DNA of 64,000 bases from Salsuginibacillus halophilus (GCF_003014715.1 NZ_PYAV01000007.1:1-64000), one strand, 5' to 3'. Counted from the stretch's first letter, positions 37,665-46,810 are shown. A program made the numbers and translations. The notes: generated by a model from the letters alone, not told the origin.

Positions 37665-38696
37665 TTACTCCCGGTGGTGCCAGGATGTCAACATTTTCGT
37701 TAAGTCGTGGGTTAAATATTGAAGCAAGCCGATAACTCTTGAATATTCCATCCGTGTCGGACCGAGAATGCCGATCGTGCCTACCGGCTTGCCGCCAATT
37801 TGATACGTTGCCGTAATCATACTGACATCTTCGAAAGCTTCGATGTCATTTTCTTCACCAATTTTCACAGTGATTCCACTTTGCGTCGGGACCATCAGCT
37901 GATGCATCTGCTCATCTTTTTCAAGCAGCTCAAGCAGCGAGCGAACTTTATCTACATCTTTAAATTCCGGCTGTGAAAGCAGGTTCGTCTTACCGCCGTA
38001 ATAAACTTTTTCGGATTTGTCCGTGTGCAGCGCATTTTCTAAACTGTGCATCACATCCATATGTTGAGATAAGTGCTGCTCCATAACAGAAGCCACTTCT
38101 TGATAAAGCGCCTTATTTAACTCAATTAATGGAACACCTTGAAGCCGGTCATTTAAAATGCGGACAACCTTTTCAAGTTCTTGCGCTTCAAGTCCTTCCG
38201 GCAAAGTAATCTGCCGGTGCTCTACGCTGCCTGTATCGGTAACGAGCACCGCAACGGCCGTACTTTCATACAGAGGAACAATTTGCAGATGCTTCAATTT
38301 CGTATTAAACGCATCCGGACCAAGCGCTACTGAAATGTAGCTCGTTAAATCCGATAAAACTTCTGCCGACTTACGAATCACATCTTCAGTTTCTGTGATC
38401 CGATCTGCAAACAACTGCCGGATATCGACAATATCACTTTCTGATACCCGCCGCGGCAAGAGCAGATGGTCGACATAATAGCGATATCCCTTATTTGAAG
38501 GAATACGCCCTGATGAACTATGCGGCTTCTCCAAAAAGCCGAGCGTTTCTAGGTCGGCCATTTCATTTCGCACAGTTGCAGGACTGTAGGAAACATCCTC
38601 ACGCTTTGAAATGCTTCTAGAGCCGACAGCTTCTGCCGTTTTTGTATACCCGTCAATGATGGCTTCCAAAATAAAAAGCTGACGTTTCGTTAACAT
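37665..38696 (-). CDS. hrcA: Heat-inducible transcription repressor HrcA
   Basis: A 343-residue repressor of class I heat-shock genes. An N-terminal winged helix (YTKTAEAVGSRSISKRED, VRNEMADLETLGFLEKPHSSSGRIPS) is followed by a GAF-like dimerisation region and the C-terminal GTIGILGPTRMEYSRVIGLLQYL. HrcA binds CIRCE and needs GroE for folding activity. ATG start behind GAGGTGA; nine further codons upstream reach into the CIRCE operator and are excluded. First gene of the heat-shock operon. Confidence 0.97.
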   Translation of the reverse strand: MLTKRQLFILEAIIDGYTKTAEAVGSRSISKREDVSYSPATVRNEMADLETLGFLEKPHSSSGRIPSNKGYRYYVDHLLLPRRVSESDIVDIRQLFADRITETEDVIRKSAEVLSDLTSYISVALGPDAFNTKLKHLQIVPLYESTAVAVLVTDTGSVEHRQITLPEGLEAQELEKVVRILNDRLQGVPLIELNKALYQEVASVMEQHLSQHMDVMHSLENALHTDKSEKVYYGGKTNLLSQPEFKDVDKVRSLLELLEKDEQMHQLMVPTQSGITVKIGEENDIEAFEDVSMITATYQIGGKPVGTIGILGPTRMEYSRVIGLLQYLTHDLTKMLTSWHHRE

Positions 38697-38712
38697 CAAA
38701 GCATCACCTCTA

Positions 38713-38739
38713 TTAGCACTCAATTTAACCGAGTGCTAA
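38713..38739. promoter_or_regulatory. CIRCE operator of the hrcA operon
   Basis: Perfect consensus: TTAGCACTC, nine bases, GAGTGCTAA. It lies between the promoter and the hrcA start, 16 bases before the ATG, so HrcA represses its own operon. Confidence 0.98.
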
Positions 38740-38749
38740 ATCTATTGAT

Positions 38750-38778
38750 ACGTTATCAAACGGATTTATGTTTGTCAA
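38750..38778 (-). promoter_or_regulatory. SigA-type promoter of the hrcA heat-shock operon
   Basis: A perfect TTGACA -35 (minus strand, 38773-38778), 17 bases, then a weak -10, TAACGT (38750-38755). CIRCE begins ten bases downstream, at the expected transcription start. Confidence 0.6.
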
Positions 38779-38868
38779 TGAGGTGATAAAAATACATACA
38801 GCCTGCTGGAATATCATACTAAGTGTGGGTAACGGCTTAAGAACATTGCACCAAGCCTTTTCAATCAC

Positions 38869-40017
38869 CTAAAATTTATTTTCGTTTTCAAGGAACCGGA
38901 CAAACACTTCATTTCCAAGCAAGCGACCTTCTTCAGTAAGTGCAACCCAGCCGTTTTCCACCGTGAGCCACCCTTTGGCAGTAAGCTCCTCTAAAGCGCC
39001 TGGAAATGCATCAGCCACTGTTTCACCGTATTTTTGTTCAAACCGCACAAGCGGCATCCCTTCATTCATCCGCAAGCCGAGAAACATTTCTTCTTCCATT
39101 TGCTCGCGGCGGGAAAGTTGATGCCGCTGTCGTTCCGGAAGTTCGCCATTTTCAATTGCGCTAATGTAATGCGGGACCGGCTGAATATTTTCATACCTGG
39201 CGCCTTGGAGATATCCGTGTGCGCCGGCACCAGCAGCCACGTAGCTTTCATTGTGCCAATACACTTGATTATGACGGCTTGCTTGTCCGTCTTTTGCAAA
39301 GTTTGAGATTTCATATTGATGAAATCCTGCATCCGCTAACACCCGTTCCATAGCTTCATACATGTCTGCTGCCTCATCTTCGGTCACGGTCGGAAGTTTA
39401 CCCGCCCGCCACCAGTTATAAAACCTCGTTTTTTCTTCAATCTTTAACGCGTAAGCAGAAATGTGGCTCACATCAAGCGCTGCGGCAGTTTGCAGCGTAT
39501 CATGCCAAGAGCTCATGGTTTGTTCCGGAAGCCCGAGCATTAAGTCAATAGAGATGTTAGAAAAGTTAAAAGCCTTCGCACGATGAACTGCATTTTTGGC
39601 ATCACTTGCTGTGTGACCACGTCCAATTTTTTGAATTAATTTATCATCAAATGTTTGTACACCGATGCTTAGGCGGTTCACACCATGATTGAAAAGCGTG
39701 TGGAGCTTATCATCGTCAGCATCATCAGGGTTCATTTCTACAGTGAATTCAGCGCCTGGCGAAACCCCTGGCGTCTTAACATGTACCGCCTGCAAAATCC
39801 GCCCAAGTTGTGCTGTGGTGACTGCAGATGGAGTACCGCCGCCGATATAAATGGTTTCAAGCGGCGCTGTTTCACCAGCAAAGCGCCAAGTAAGCTCCTG
39901 CTCAAGTGCATCAATATAAGCATCTACCGGTTGATTCTCAATGAAAAATTTATTGAAGTCACAGTAATAACAAATATAACTGCAAAACGGAATATGGATA
40001 TAAAGGGAACGAGCCAT
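38869..40017 (-). CDS. hemW: HemW, radical-SAM haem chaperone (HemN-like)
   Basis: A 382-residue radical-SAM protein. The cluster motif CSYICYYCDF (CXXXCXXC) is at about residues 12-22, with YIGGGTPSA, EMNPDD and RLSIGVQTFDD following. It has an HTH-like HemN C-terminal domain. It lacks the N-terminal extension and extra residues of true coproporphyrinogen dehydrogenase, and position after lepA matches B. subtilis HemW, a haem-binding chaperone. ATG start behind AAGGAGG. No terminator separates it from the hrcA promoter region. Confidence 0.93.
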   Translation of the reverse strand: MARSLYIHIPFCSYICYYCDFNKFFIENQPVDAYIDALEQELTWRFAGETAPLETIYIGGGTPSAVTTAQLGRILQAVHVKTPGVSPGAEFTVEMNPDDADDDKLHTLFNHGVNRLSIGVQTFDDKLIQKIGRGHTASDAKNAVHRAKAFNFSNISIDLMLGLPEQTMSSWHDTLQTAAALDVSHISAYALKIEEKTRFYNWWRAGKLPTVTEDEAADMYEAMERVLADAGFHQYEISNFAKDGQASRHNQVYWHNESYVAAGAGAHGYLQGARYENIQPVPHYISAIENGELPERQRHQLSRREQMEEEMFLGLRMNEGMPLVRFEQKYGETVADAFPGALEELTAKGWLTVENGWVALTEEGRLLGNEVFVRFLENENKF

Positions 40018-40045
40018 AAAAATGCCTCCTTTTCAATCATCACAG

Positions 40046-40080
40046 AAAAAAGCGCCGCCTGATAAGGCTGCCGCGCTTTT
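40046..40080 (-). terminator. Terminator between lepA and hemW
   Basis: A stem AAAAGCGC/GCGCTTTT with an inner GCCT/AGGC pair, then a T run on the minus strand, 12 bases after the lepA stop codon. Confidence 0.78.
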
Positions 40081-40091
40081 ACCGGTCTTAC

Positions 40092-41927
40092 TTACGAATC
40101 TTCTTTATTGGCATCCATTTGTAACACAGACATGAATGCTTCCTGCGGTACTTCAACTTTACCGACGTTTTTCATCCGGCGCTTACCTTCCTTCTGTTTC
40201 TCTAGAAGTTTACGCTTACGGGATACGTCGCCGCCGTAACATTTCGACAATACGTTTTTACGGATCGCCTTAATGGTGGAGCGGGCAATCACTTTGTTAC
40301 CTATACTTGCCTGTACCGGCACCTCAAACTGCTGGCGAGGAATCAGTTCTTTTAACTTTTCTACAATCGCCTTGCCACGGTAATATGCCATATCCCGGTG
40401 AACAATCACTGAAAGCGCATCTACTTGTTCGCCGTTCAATAAAATATCCATTTTTACAAGTTTTGATTCTTTATAGCCCATCAACTCATAATCAAAGGAA
40501 GCATAACCGCGCGTATTTGACTTCAACTGATCGAAGAAATCGTAAACAATTTCTGTAAGCGGCAGGTCATATACAATGTTGACCCGGTTTTCATCAAGGT
40601 ATTTCATATCTTGAAATTCGCCGCGTTTTGCCTGGCAAATTTCCATTACCGGACCAACAAAATCGTTAGGGACCATCACATTCGCTTTAACGAATGGCTC
40701 CTCAACCGCCATCACCTGTTGCTGGTCAGGCATGTTGGACGGGTTATGAATTTCAATGACTTCACCGTCGTTTAAGTAAACGTTGTAAATCACACTTGGC
40801 GCTGTCGTAATTAATTCAATTCCGTATTCACGTTCAATACGCTCTTGAATGATCTCCATATGCAAAAGCCCGAGGAAGCCGCAACGGAAACCGAAGCCAA
40901 GCGCTTGTGAAACTTCTGCTTCAAACTCAAGGGAGCTGTCGTTAAGCTCGAGACGCTCCAGCGCATCGCGAAGACCTGTGTATTGGTTAGGGTCAACTGG
41001 ATAAACCCCGCAGAAGACCATCGGTTTCATTCGTTGATAACCAGGAAGCGGCGCTGGAGCAGGTGCGTTTGCATGCGTAACCGTATCACCTACACGGGAG
41101 TCGCCTACATTTTTAATTGAAGCAGTAATAAACCCGACATCACCTACACTAAGCTCATCAGCGGAAACCGGATTTGGCTTAAACACGCCGACTTCACTTA
41201 CTTCAAATTCTTTTTCCGTCTGCATCATCCGGATTTTTTCACCTTTTTTAATCGTTCCTTGGACAATCCGGACATAAGCGATCACACCGCGGTAGGAATC
41301 GTAAAGGGAGTCAAAGATCAATGCCTCGAGGGGTTCATTTACATTTCCCTGCGGCGCAGGAACCCGCTTAACAATGTGTTCTAAGATTTCTTCTGTCCCG
41401 GTGCCATCTTTTGCAGAGGCTAAAATGGTTTCAGATGTATCCAGGCCGATCACATCTTCGATTTCTTTTTTAATCCGCTCTGGTTCTGCACTCGGTAGAT
41501 CAATCTTGTTAATCACCGGAATGATTTCTAAGTCGTGTTCTAAAGCAAGAAAAACGTTTGCAAGCGTTTGTGCTTCAATACCTTGCGAAGCATCGACAAT
41601 TAAAAGTGCACCTTCACAAGCTGCCAGGCTGCGTGATACTTCATAAGAAAAATCGACGTGCCCCGGGGTATCAATTAAATGGAAAGTGTATTCTTCACCG
41701 TCGGCAGCTTCGTATTTCAACTGCGCCGAATTCAGTTTAATTGTAATACCGCGCTCACGCTCAAGGTCCATCGCATCAAGGGTCTGCTCCTGCAGATCAC
41801 GTTCACTAACAGTTTTGGTATGCTCTAAAATTCGGTCGGCAAGGGTTGATTTGCCGTGGTCAATATGCGCGATAATCGCAAAGTTGCGGATGCGCTCCTG
41901 CCTTTGGTGCTTATCTTCAGAACTCAT
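40092..41927 (-). CDS. lepA: Elongation factor 4 (LepA)
   Basis: A 611-residue translational GTPase acting on ribosome biogenesis and stalled translation. G motifs: [10 protein letters not shown] (G1), RERGIT (G2), DTPGHVDF (G3), NKIDLP (G4). The LepA-specific C-terminal domain with [25 protein letters not shown] is intact. The start is the ATG behind AGGAGG. The frame extends 38 codons further upstream, but that stretch has no ribosome-binding site and does not look like LepA. It follows yqxA after a gap of about 126 bases. Confidence 0.98.
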   Translation of the reverse strand: MSSEDKHQRQERIRNFAIIAHIDHGKSTLADRILEHTKTVSERDLQEQTLDAMDLERERGITIKLNSAQLKYEAADGEEYTFHLIDTPGHVDFSYEVSRSLAACEGALLIVDASQGIEAQTLANVFLALEHDLEIIPVINKIDLPSAEPERIKKEIEDVIGLDTSETILASAKDGTGTEEILEHIVKRVPAPQGNVNEPLEALIFDSLYDSYRGVIAYVRIVQGTIKKGEKIRMMQTEKEFEVSEVGVFKPNPVSADELSVGDVGFITASIKNVGDSRVGDTVTHANAPAPAPLPGYQRMKPMVFCGVYPVDPNQYTGLRDALERLELNDSSLEFEAEVSQALGFGFRCGFLGLLHMEIIQERIEREYGIELITTAPSVIYNVYLNDGEVIEIHNPSNMPDQQQVMAVEEPFVKANVMVPNDFVGPVMEICQAKRGEFQDMKYLDENRVNIVYDLPLTEIVYDFFDQLKSNTRGYASFDYELMGYKESKLVKMDILLNGEQVDALSVIVHRDMAYYRGKAIVEKLKELIPRQQFEVPVQASIGNKVIARSTIKAIRKNVLSKCYGGDVSRKRKLLEKQKEGKRRMKNVGKVEVPQEAFMSVLQMDANKEDS

Positions 41928-42053
41928 AACTATATCCTCCTGCTCTTTGTGTGGGTTCTTTTTCGCTGAAAGAACGAACACTAGCGTTCCAAGAGCAACG
42001 AAACTATCGTTCATTATACCAACCACACCAGCATTCGGCAATGAAAGGCAGGC

Positions 42054-42326
42054 TTATTGGCTTGTAGAGCCGAGCAGTCTGCCAAGATCGCTGAATAAAT
42101 TGCCCCGGTCTTTTTCAGCTGCTTCCCCTTGCTTCTCATATAAATCCTGCCTTACTTCCGGCATCTTCGTATCATCAGCTGGCACTTCTTCGATTTGTTC
42201 GATTTCTGCCGGCGTTCCATCAGGGTGAAGCTGCAGCACATTCTCGATTTGCTCATAAGCGTAATGATGGCCAATCACAACACCAGCTAAAACTGCAGCT
42301 GCAACGACAAATAACCGTTTAAGCAT
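42054..42326 (-). CDS. yqxA: YqxA-like small membrane protein
   Basis: A 90-residue protein with an N-terminal membrane helix (LFVVAAAVLAGVVIGHHYA) and an acidic soluble tail ending GNLFSDLGRLLGSTSQ. It sits directly after spoIIP and before lepA, the position of yqxA (DUF3679) in B. subtilis. The assignment rests on position, topology and size rather than a diagnostic motif. ATG start behind AAGGAGGATGA, abutting the spoIIP stop, so translation is likely coupled. Function unknown; co-expression with spoIIP suggests a sporulation link. Confidence 0.75.
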   Translation of the reverse strand: MLKRLFVVAAAVLAGVVIGHHYAYEQIENVLQLHPDGTPAEIEQIEEVPADDTKMPEVRQDLYEKQGEAAEKDRGNLFSDLGRLLGSTSQ

Positions 42327-43463
42327 TTAATCATCCTCCTTGTAGTACGTATGAATCGCCTCGGCCATCACATCTGCTGAACGATAAGCTTCTTCTAACG
42401 TATTTTCTACACCGCCGATCTCAATTAAAACCGACTGCGGTGATAAATCTTGATTATAGCGTCCATTGGACCCACGCCCACCTTTCACAATAACCCCGCG
42501 GCTCAAACCTGGGTGTGTATCTTCAAGAATGTGATGAAGCTCTTCAGCCATCGCTAGATTCTTTTCATAATCTGCATGATTTTCACCAATCACAAAGAAT
42601 GTACGTGCATAGACCTCACCATTGATCGTAACTGTCGTAACATCACGGGGCTGGGAGTCACGATGGACATCAAAAAACATTTCGAGCGTATCCGATTCTT
42701 CTTTCGCTTCCTCCACCAACGGCCGCGACACATCATAAGAATCTGCAAAATCCAAGCCCCTGTCCTGGAGTTTTTGTTCAATATCAGCTTTGTCTACCTC
42801 TGATCCAATCCCGAGCTCTTCAAGGCGCTGACCTAACCGCTCGCCGACAAGGGTTATGTTTTGTTCAGCATGAAACGCAACATTCGCCCCTTCTTCAAGC
42901 TCAGGGAAGAAGGATTCACGACTGTGTGAGTGAATGATATGAGCGATCGGATCTTCAGAGGGAGAAGTGACTTCCTTTTCTTCTTCACCTTCACTCTCTT
43001 GCTCATCTGCAACAGCTTCTCGTTCTTTCATTAATTCTTCCATAGGCGGAGCTGATTCTACGGTCATATTTGTAATATCTGTGCCTTCCCCGGCTACAGC
43101 AATTCGTCCGTCATATAAAACAAACCCGGGGATTTCATTACCGAGAAACGTACGCGGGTCATTTACATTGACCGTGGTTACAAGCTGGAACATGGAATGG
43201 GCCGGGGAAGGAAGCGCAACCTCCGGCATTTCCTCCTGCATATATCGGTTTTCTAAGCCGTACCACGATGCAAGCATGTCCACCTGCATTTCGTTTGTCC
43301 ATTCATGAAGTAAAGAGGAAGATAAATGGCGGTTATGATCAAATGACGTGAGCACTGCAATGAGTAGAAAAATAAAAAAACAGCTGCACCCTGCTGTGAA
43401 CAGCCACTGCTTAACGACAGAATAATGCACAGTCACACCTTGCCATGATCTCTGCTTCTCCAC
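42327..43463 (-). CDS. spoIIP: Stage II sporulation protein P (peptidoglycan hydrolase)
   Basis: A 378-residue amidase/endopeptidase that works with SpoIID and SpoIIM in septal thinning and engulfment. One N-terminal membrane anchor (GCSCFFIFLLIAVLTSF) precedes a linker and the SpoIIP catalytic domain. Metal-site motifs are IIHSHSRESFFPE (first His group), FFDVHRDSQPRD and VLIEIGGVENTLEEAYRSADVMAEAI. GTG start behind GGGGGTGG; the longer frame (23 codons more) would include that site. A hairpin terminator with T run lies directly upstream, so spoIIP probably has its own promoter, SigE in B. subtilis. Confidence 0.95.
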   Translation of the reverse strand: MEKQRSWQGVTVHYSVVKQWLFTAGCSCFFIFLLIAVLTSFDHNRHLSSSLLHEWTNEMQVDMLASWYGLENRYMQEEMPEVALPSPAHSMFQLVTTVNVNDPRTFLGNEIPGFVLYDGRIAVAGEGTDITNMTVESAPPMEELMKEREAVADEQESEGEEEKEVTSPSEDPIAHIIHSHSRESFFPELEEGANVAFHAEQNITLVGERLGQRLEELGIGSEVDKADIEQKLQDRGLDFADSYDVSRPLVEEAKEESDTLEMFFDVHRDSQPRDVTTVTINGEVYARTFFVIGENHADYEKNLAMAEELHHILEDTHPGLSRGVIVKGGRGSNGRYNQDLSPQSVLIEIGGVENTLEEAYRSADVMAEAIHTYYKEDD

Positions 43464-43515
43464 GGTTCCACCCCCTTCTTGTCCAAGCCTATGCCCTTCT
43501 AAGCGAAAACAGAAC

Positions 43516-43549
43516 AAAAAACCTGCGCTCATGAACCGTGAGCGCAGGT
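43516..43549 (-). terminator. Terminator hairpin upstream of spoIIP, left copy of a 29-bp direct repeat
   Basis: An inverted repeat (ACCTGCGCTCA with TGAGCGCAGGT, loop of six or seven) is followed by TTTTTT on the minus strand. The identical 29 bases recur at 44019-44047, after gpr. Confidence 0.85.
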
Positions 43550-43702
43550 TAGCGTGCAGGCAAACTTTATATAAAAGCGGGGGCTGACGTCGCTTTTCAG
43601 CTCGTTATTCTGCGTAGACGTCGCCGCCGATGCTTGTCAGCCTTGTTTAATTTCATGGTCATGAATTGTAGAGGCCTTTTTGATCAAGCAACATCTACAT
43701 GA
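43550..43702. other. Intergenic DNA between duplicated hairpin and short repeat, no gene seen
   Basis: No frame with a ribosome-binding site, no RNA gene and no clear promoter. GACGTCGC occurs twice near 43585 and 43620. Together with 43949-44018, which is likewise empty, it makes up a non-coding island of about 470 bases between gpr and spoIIP. Confidence 0.5.
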
Positions 43703-43948
43703 ATCAATTTCATAATGACGGTTCATGAGTGATCAAGCGAACCACATACATTGGAAATGCTTGCTGATCTTTAAATTGACAAGTGACCGAAACGAAAGAC
43801 GGCGACTCCCGGAGGTTTAAGCGCAGGCTGAAGATCCACTTGTTCGAATAGAAATCAATTCGAACAAGTTAGCTGAAGCCAAACCCTCGGGAAAGCGTCC
43901 GTCGGTAGTGCTGGTCACGTTCATGATTCATTTTTCACCTCTTTATAC
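43703..43948 (-). repeat. Short non-coding inverted-repeat element, copy 1 (gpr-spoIIP gap)
   Basis: About 246 bases. The left end, TCAATTTCATAAT (43703-43715), matches the end of copy 3 (61042-61270) in reverse orientation; the right end has decayed. The shared core reads CCGAAACGAAAGACGGCGAC, then GCAGGCTGAAGATC, a hairpin (ACTTGTTCGA...TCGAACAAGT, about 43838-43869), GTTAGCTGAAG and GGGAAAGCGTCCGTC. No protein is encoded. Terminal inverted repeats and multiple intergenic copies suggest a MITE-like mobile or structured-RNA element. Confidence 0.75.
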
Positions 43949-44018
43949 GGCAGCCCGCGGACCTCACAGCAGTAATCTGTGCGTGGATTTTAAGTTTTTT
44001 ACTTTGTCGAGAGTCTGA

Positions 44019-44047
44019 ACCTGCGCTCATGAACCGTGAGCGCAGGT
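44019..44047 (-). repeat. Right copy of a 29-bp hairpin direct repeat, after gpr
   Basis: Identical over 29 bases to 43521-43549 and able to form the same 11-bp stem, but here without a T run on the minus strand (TCAGACTC follows). The pair flanks copy 1 of the short repeat. Confidence 0.8.
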
Positions 44048-44064
44048 ACTTACATTTTGGCGTT

Positions 44065-45165
44065 TTAATGCGTAAAGGTGCCAGTGTTTTTTTCATCGAT
44101 CGCTTCATGAAAGGCTGCGTTCATCCCTTGAGCGAGCATATGCGCCATATCATCCATAAACGTATCAACTTCTTTTGGCGTCACCATTAAATTGTGCCCT
44201 AAAGGAGCAAGCACTTCCTGAATCAACTGCCGTTTTTCTTCTTCCTGCAGCTGACCTACTGCGCCGAGCCAGGCGGTGCGGTCTTCGTCGAGGGGCAGGT
44301 CATCAAAGCCCAGGTTCCGCCGTTCACCAAACGTCATACCAGAAGGTGCAAGGCGTTTCGCCGGTGCATCTCCTTCTTGTTTTTCCCGGCCTAAATGCTT
44401 TAACAAATAATCCATCGCATCGCTTGTAATTGAAACAGCATCAACCACTGTCGGAATGCCAACCGCAAACACCGGGACCCCGAGCGTTTTTTCGTTCAGC
44501 TGCTTGCGTTCATTTTGCACACCAGAGCCAGGATGAATGCCTGTATCGGACATCTGCACCGTTGTGTTCAACCGCTCGAGTGATTTTGAAGCAAGCGCAT
44601 CAATTGCAATGACAGCATCCGGCTCAATTTGTTTCACAAGTGCATGAATAATATCTGAAGTTTCCACCCCGGTCACACCCATGACACCAGGCGCAATTGC
44701 ACTCACCGGCCGGTATCCCTTTTCAACCGTTTCCGGAGCTTCTTTAAACAAATGACGGGTCACGTGCAGTTCATCCACCGTTTTCGGGCCGAGCGCATCC
44801 GGGGTTACTTCGCGGTTACCAAGCCCGACAACTAAACATGAGGCATTTGGTGAAATATGATGTTCGTTTAAAAACTGCACAAATGAACGAGCAAACACAC
44901 GCGACAACGTTTGTTGTAAATTTTGATCGCCACCGCGCAGCCCTTGTGCTTCTAACGTGACATAACGCCCTGGATCCCGCCCTGTTTTTTTAGCACCTTC
45001 TTCATCAATCACAACGCGTACCACGTGGATGCCTTCATCTTCTGATTCTTCGATTTGTACGCCGCGCCGTTCGTTTTCTTCATGTTCCTGCTGCTTTTCA
45101 ACATACTCATCTTCCACCATTAAATCTGAGTGATAACGAAATTCCGGCTTTTTCTTTTCAGACAT
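44065..45165 (-). CDS. gpr: Germination protease GPR (A25 peptidase)
   Basis: A 366-residue zymogen-type protease that degrades small acid-soluble spore proteins at germination. Family motifs include VVGLGNREVTPDALGPKTV, ATRHL-like HVTRHLF, SAIAPGVMGVTGVET, VIAIDALASKS, and DTGIHPGSGVQNERK. The acidic N-terminal propeptide (about 20 residues, RYHSDLMVEDEYVE) is present. ATG start behind GGAGGGTG; seven upstream codons are unsupported. A SigG-type promoter lies 34-62 bases upstream. It is transcribed divergently from rpsT, as in B. subtilis. Confidence 0.95.
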   Translation of the reverse strand: MSEKKKPEFRYHSDLMVEDEYVEKQQEHEENERRGVQIEESEDEGIHVVRVVIDEEGAKKTGRDPGRYVTLEAQGLRGGDQNLQQTLSRVFARSFVQFLNEHHISPNASCLVVGLGNREVTPDALGPKTVDELHVTRHLFKEAPETVEKGYRPVSAIAPGVMGVTGVETSDIIHALVKQIEPDAVIAIDALASKSLERLNTTVQMSDTGIHPGSGVQNERKQLNEKTLGVPVFAVGIPTVVDAVSITSDAMDYLLKHLGREKQEGDAPAKRLAPSGMTFGERRNLGFDDLPLDEDRTAWLGAVGQLQEEEKRQLIQEVLAPLGHNLMVTPKEVDTFMDDMAHMLAQGMNAAFHEAIDEKNTGTFTH

Positions 45166-45198
45166 ACGCACCCTCCACCTTGGCATTCAGTTATTTTA

Positions 45199-45227
45199 TA
45201 GCGTGTACAAAAAATTCTGTTCTATGC
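45199..45227 (-). promoter_or_regulatory. Candidate SigG promoter of gpr
   Basis: Minus-strand GCATA (45223-45227), 17 bases, then CACGCTA (45199-45205). The SigG consensus is GHATR, 17-18 bases, CATNHTA; only one position differs. Forespore expression of gpr is established in B. subtilis. Confidence 0.6.
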
Positions 45228-45233
45228 ATTGTA

Positions 45234-45262
45234 TTGCACTCGGCGCCACTCTTTGGTACAAT
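45234..45262 (+). promoter_or_regulatory. Promoter of rpsT
   Basis: TTGCAC (45234-45239), 17 bases, TACAAT (45257-45262) on the plus strand, 45 bases before the rpsT start. It lies back to back with the gpr promoter. Confidence 0.6.
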
Positions 45263-45306
45263 CTCCGTTGTGTTATGCACGTTTTCTCATCGAGGAGGTG
45301 AAATCA

Positions 45307-45573
45307 TTGGCTAATATCAAATCTGCTAAAAAGCGTGTGCGTATCAACGAAGAGCAGCGTGTGAAAAATCAGGCGTTCCGTTCTTCGATGCGTACAGCTG
45401 TCAAAGAGTTTGACAAAAAAGTTGACAACAATGACGTTGAAGGCGCAAACGAAATCTTCACACTTGCTGTGCAGAAAATCGACAAAGCTGCGGACAAAAA
45501 CATGATTCACAAGAATCGCGCGAGCCGTAAAAAGTCCCGCATCCAACAGCGTCTTAACGAAGTTAACCAGTAA
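45307..45573 (+). CDS. rpsT: Small ribosomal subunit protein bS20
   Basis: The 88-residue 30S protein S20, beginning M(TTG)ANIKSAKKRVRINEEQR and rich in Lys/Arg, with the C-terminal KNMIHKNRASRKKSRIQQRL. The TTG start lies behind GAGGAGGTG. A 26-codon longer frame from an upstream ATG crosses the promoter and is not used. A rare start codon is also seen in E. coli rpsT, where it takes part in autogenous control. The gene is on the + strand, opposite to gpr and holA. Confidence 0.97.
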   Translation: MANIKSAKKRVRINEEQRVKNQAFRSSMRTAVKEFDKKVDNNDVEGANEIFTLAVQKIDKAADKNMIHKNRASRKKSRIQQRLNEVNQ

Positions 45574-45613
45574 CTGCTGCGGCAGTGCAAATGTCTTTCG
45601 CGAAGGACGTTTC

Positions 45614-45656
45614 AAAAAAACCGCCCAGGTGCCTTTGAGCACCTGGGCGGTTTTTT
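45614..45656. terminator. Bidirectional terminator between convergent rpsT and holA
   Basis: A perfect 13-bp GC-rich stem (ACCGCCCAGGTGC and its complement) around CTTTGA, with an A run on the left and a T run on the right. Confidence 0.95.
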
Positions 45657-45665
45657 ATGTCTGAA

Positions 45666-46700
45666 TCAAGCTTCTTTTTTTAAGTGCGGAATTTGAGTGA
45701 CAAACAATTCAAGAGCAAGCTCTTTCTCCATACGTCCCGTTTTTAATGTTTCATCAAGTACTGCAAGTTCTTTTAAAATTGCCTGCAGTCCTTTTTCTGA
45801 AAAGTTTTGGCTCTGCTTACGCGCCACTTTCACAGCATAAGGATGAACTTTCACAACCCCGGCGATTTTTTGTTCAGAATAACCGCGGCGTCCAAGCTCT
45901 TTTGCCTGCAGCATCATCCGAAACTGACGGGCGATTAATGCAGTCAGTTTCACCGGTTCTTCATTTTGCTTTAACAAGTCGTACATTGTTTGTAAAGCCT
46001 CTTTTACTTTTTCTTTCGCAATGAGGTCCACTAAATGAAACACATTATCTTCAAGCGTTTTCGGGGCTAAAAGCTCAACCGCTTCACTTGTAATAGTACC
46101 ATCGTCTCCTGCATACAAACAAAGTTTATCGAGTTCTGAAGCTAACTGCATTAAATCATTTGCAAACCTTTCAGCAAGCTGCTGCCTTGCTTCTGCTGCA
46201 ATTGCTATATTTTTCTCTTTCACATACGTATCAATCCACTTTGCGAGCTCCCCGCCTTCAAGCGGTGCGGCTTGAAGTACCGCTGCATGTGACTTTAACT
46301 GTTTTACAACCTTCTTACGTTCATCTAATTTTTCATACGGTGCGGTAATAATCATCACCGTTTCCGGCGGGGGCGAAGCCGTGTAGTTTTTTAAGCGCTC
46401 AAGATCATGTTCAATTTTCTCCGTATCTTTTTGCCCCGTTAAAAACGAAGCGTTGCGTGCAATCACAAGCCGGCGTTCGCCGAAAAACGGCAGGGTCTCT
46501 CCTTCATCAAGCGCTGCATCCACTGGTGTTTCACGCATATCATAACGCGATAAATTAAAATCTTTTTCATCTTCATCAAGGACCGAAGCTGTAATCTCCT
46601 CTAAAACATCTTCGATTAAGTAATCTTCTGTACCGTATAATAAATAAAGCGGGTGAACTTCTCCTCGTTTCAGCTCCCGTTTTAATTCGGCGTAACTCAT
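45666..46700 (-). CDS. holA: DNA polymerase III delta subunit
   Basis: A 344-residue clamp-loader subunit (YqeN in B. subtilis) that opens the sliding clamp. The family start HPLYLLYGTEDYLIEDVLEEI and a degenerate AAA+ fold without a functional Walker A are as expected. VMIITAPYEKLDERKKVVKQLK, LASELDKLCLYAGD and the C-terminal LDETLKTGRMEKELALELFV follow the family. ATG start with AAGGGCG upstream. It ends at the shared terminator with rpsT. The upstream 46701-47019 region is non-coding. Confidence 0.94.
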   Translation of the reverse strand: MSYAELKRELKRGEVHPLYLLYGTEDYLIEDVLEEITASVLDEDEKDFNLSRYDMRETPVDAALDEGETLPFFGERRLVIARNASFLTGQKDTEKIEHDLERLKNYTASPPPETVMIITAPYEKLDERKKVVKQLKSHAAVLQAAPLEGGELAKWIDTYVKEKNIAIAAEARQQLAERFANDLMQLASELDKLCLYAGDDGTITSEAVELLAPKTLEDNVFHLVDLIAKEKVKEALQTMYDLLKQNEEPVKLTALIARQFRMMLQAKELGRRGYSEQKIAGVVKVHPYAVKVARKQSQNFSEKGLQAILKELAVLDETLKTGRMEKELALELFVTQIPHLKKEA

Positions 46701-46810
46701 ATGCCAACGCCCTTTCCCTCTTTTTCTTCATTCTACCGCAAGAACACACTGAGGCAAAAGAGCGAAACAAAGGAAAGCAGCCACGCACAAGGCCGCTTCC
46801 CATTTATTTA

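Noticed and set aside
41928-42041. LepA N-terminal extension of 38 residues
   Set aside because: No ribosome-binding site and a composition unlike LepA; the ATG behind AGGAGG fits the family.
42741-43532. Longer SpoIIP start with 23 extra residues
   Set aside because: The extra codons include the GGGGGTGG ribosome-binding site and follow directly on the upstream terminator; the GTG start is preferred.
43550-44018. CRISPR-like array suggested by repeated hairpin and palindromes in the gpr-spoIIP gap
   Set aside because: Only two exact hairpin copies about 500 bases apart, no regular spacers and no cas genes.
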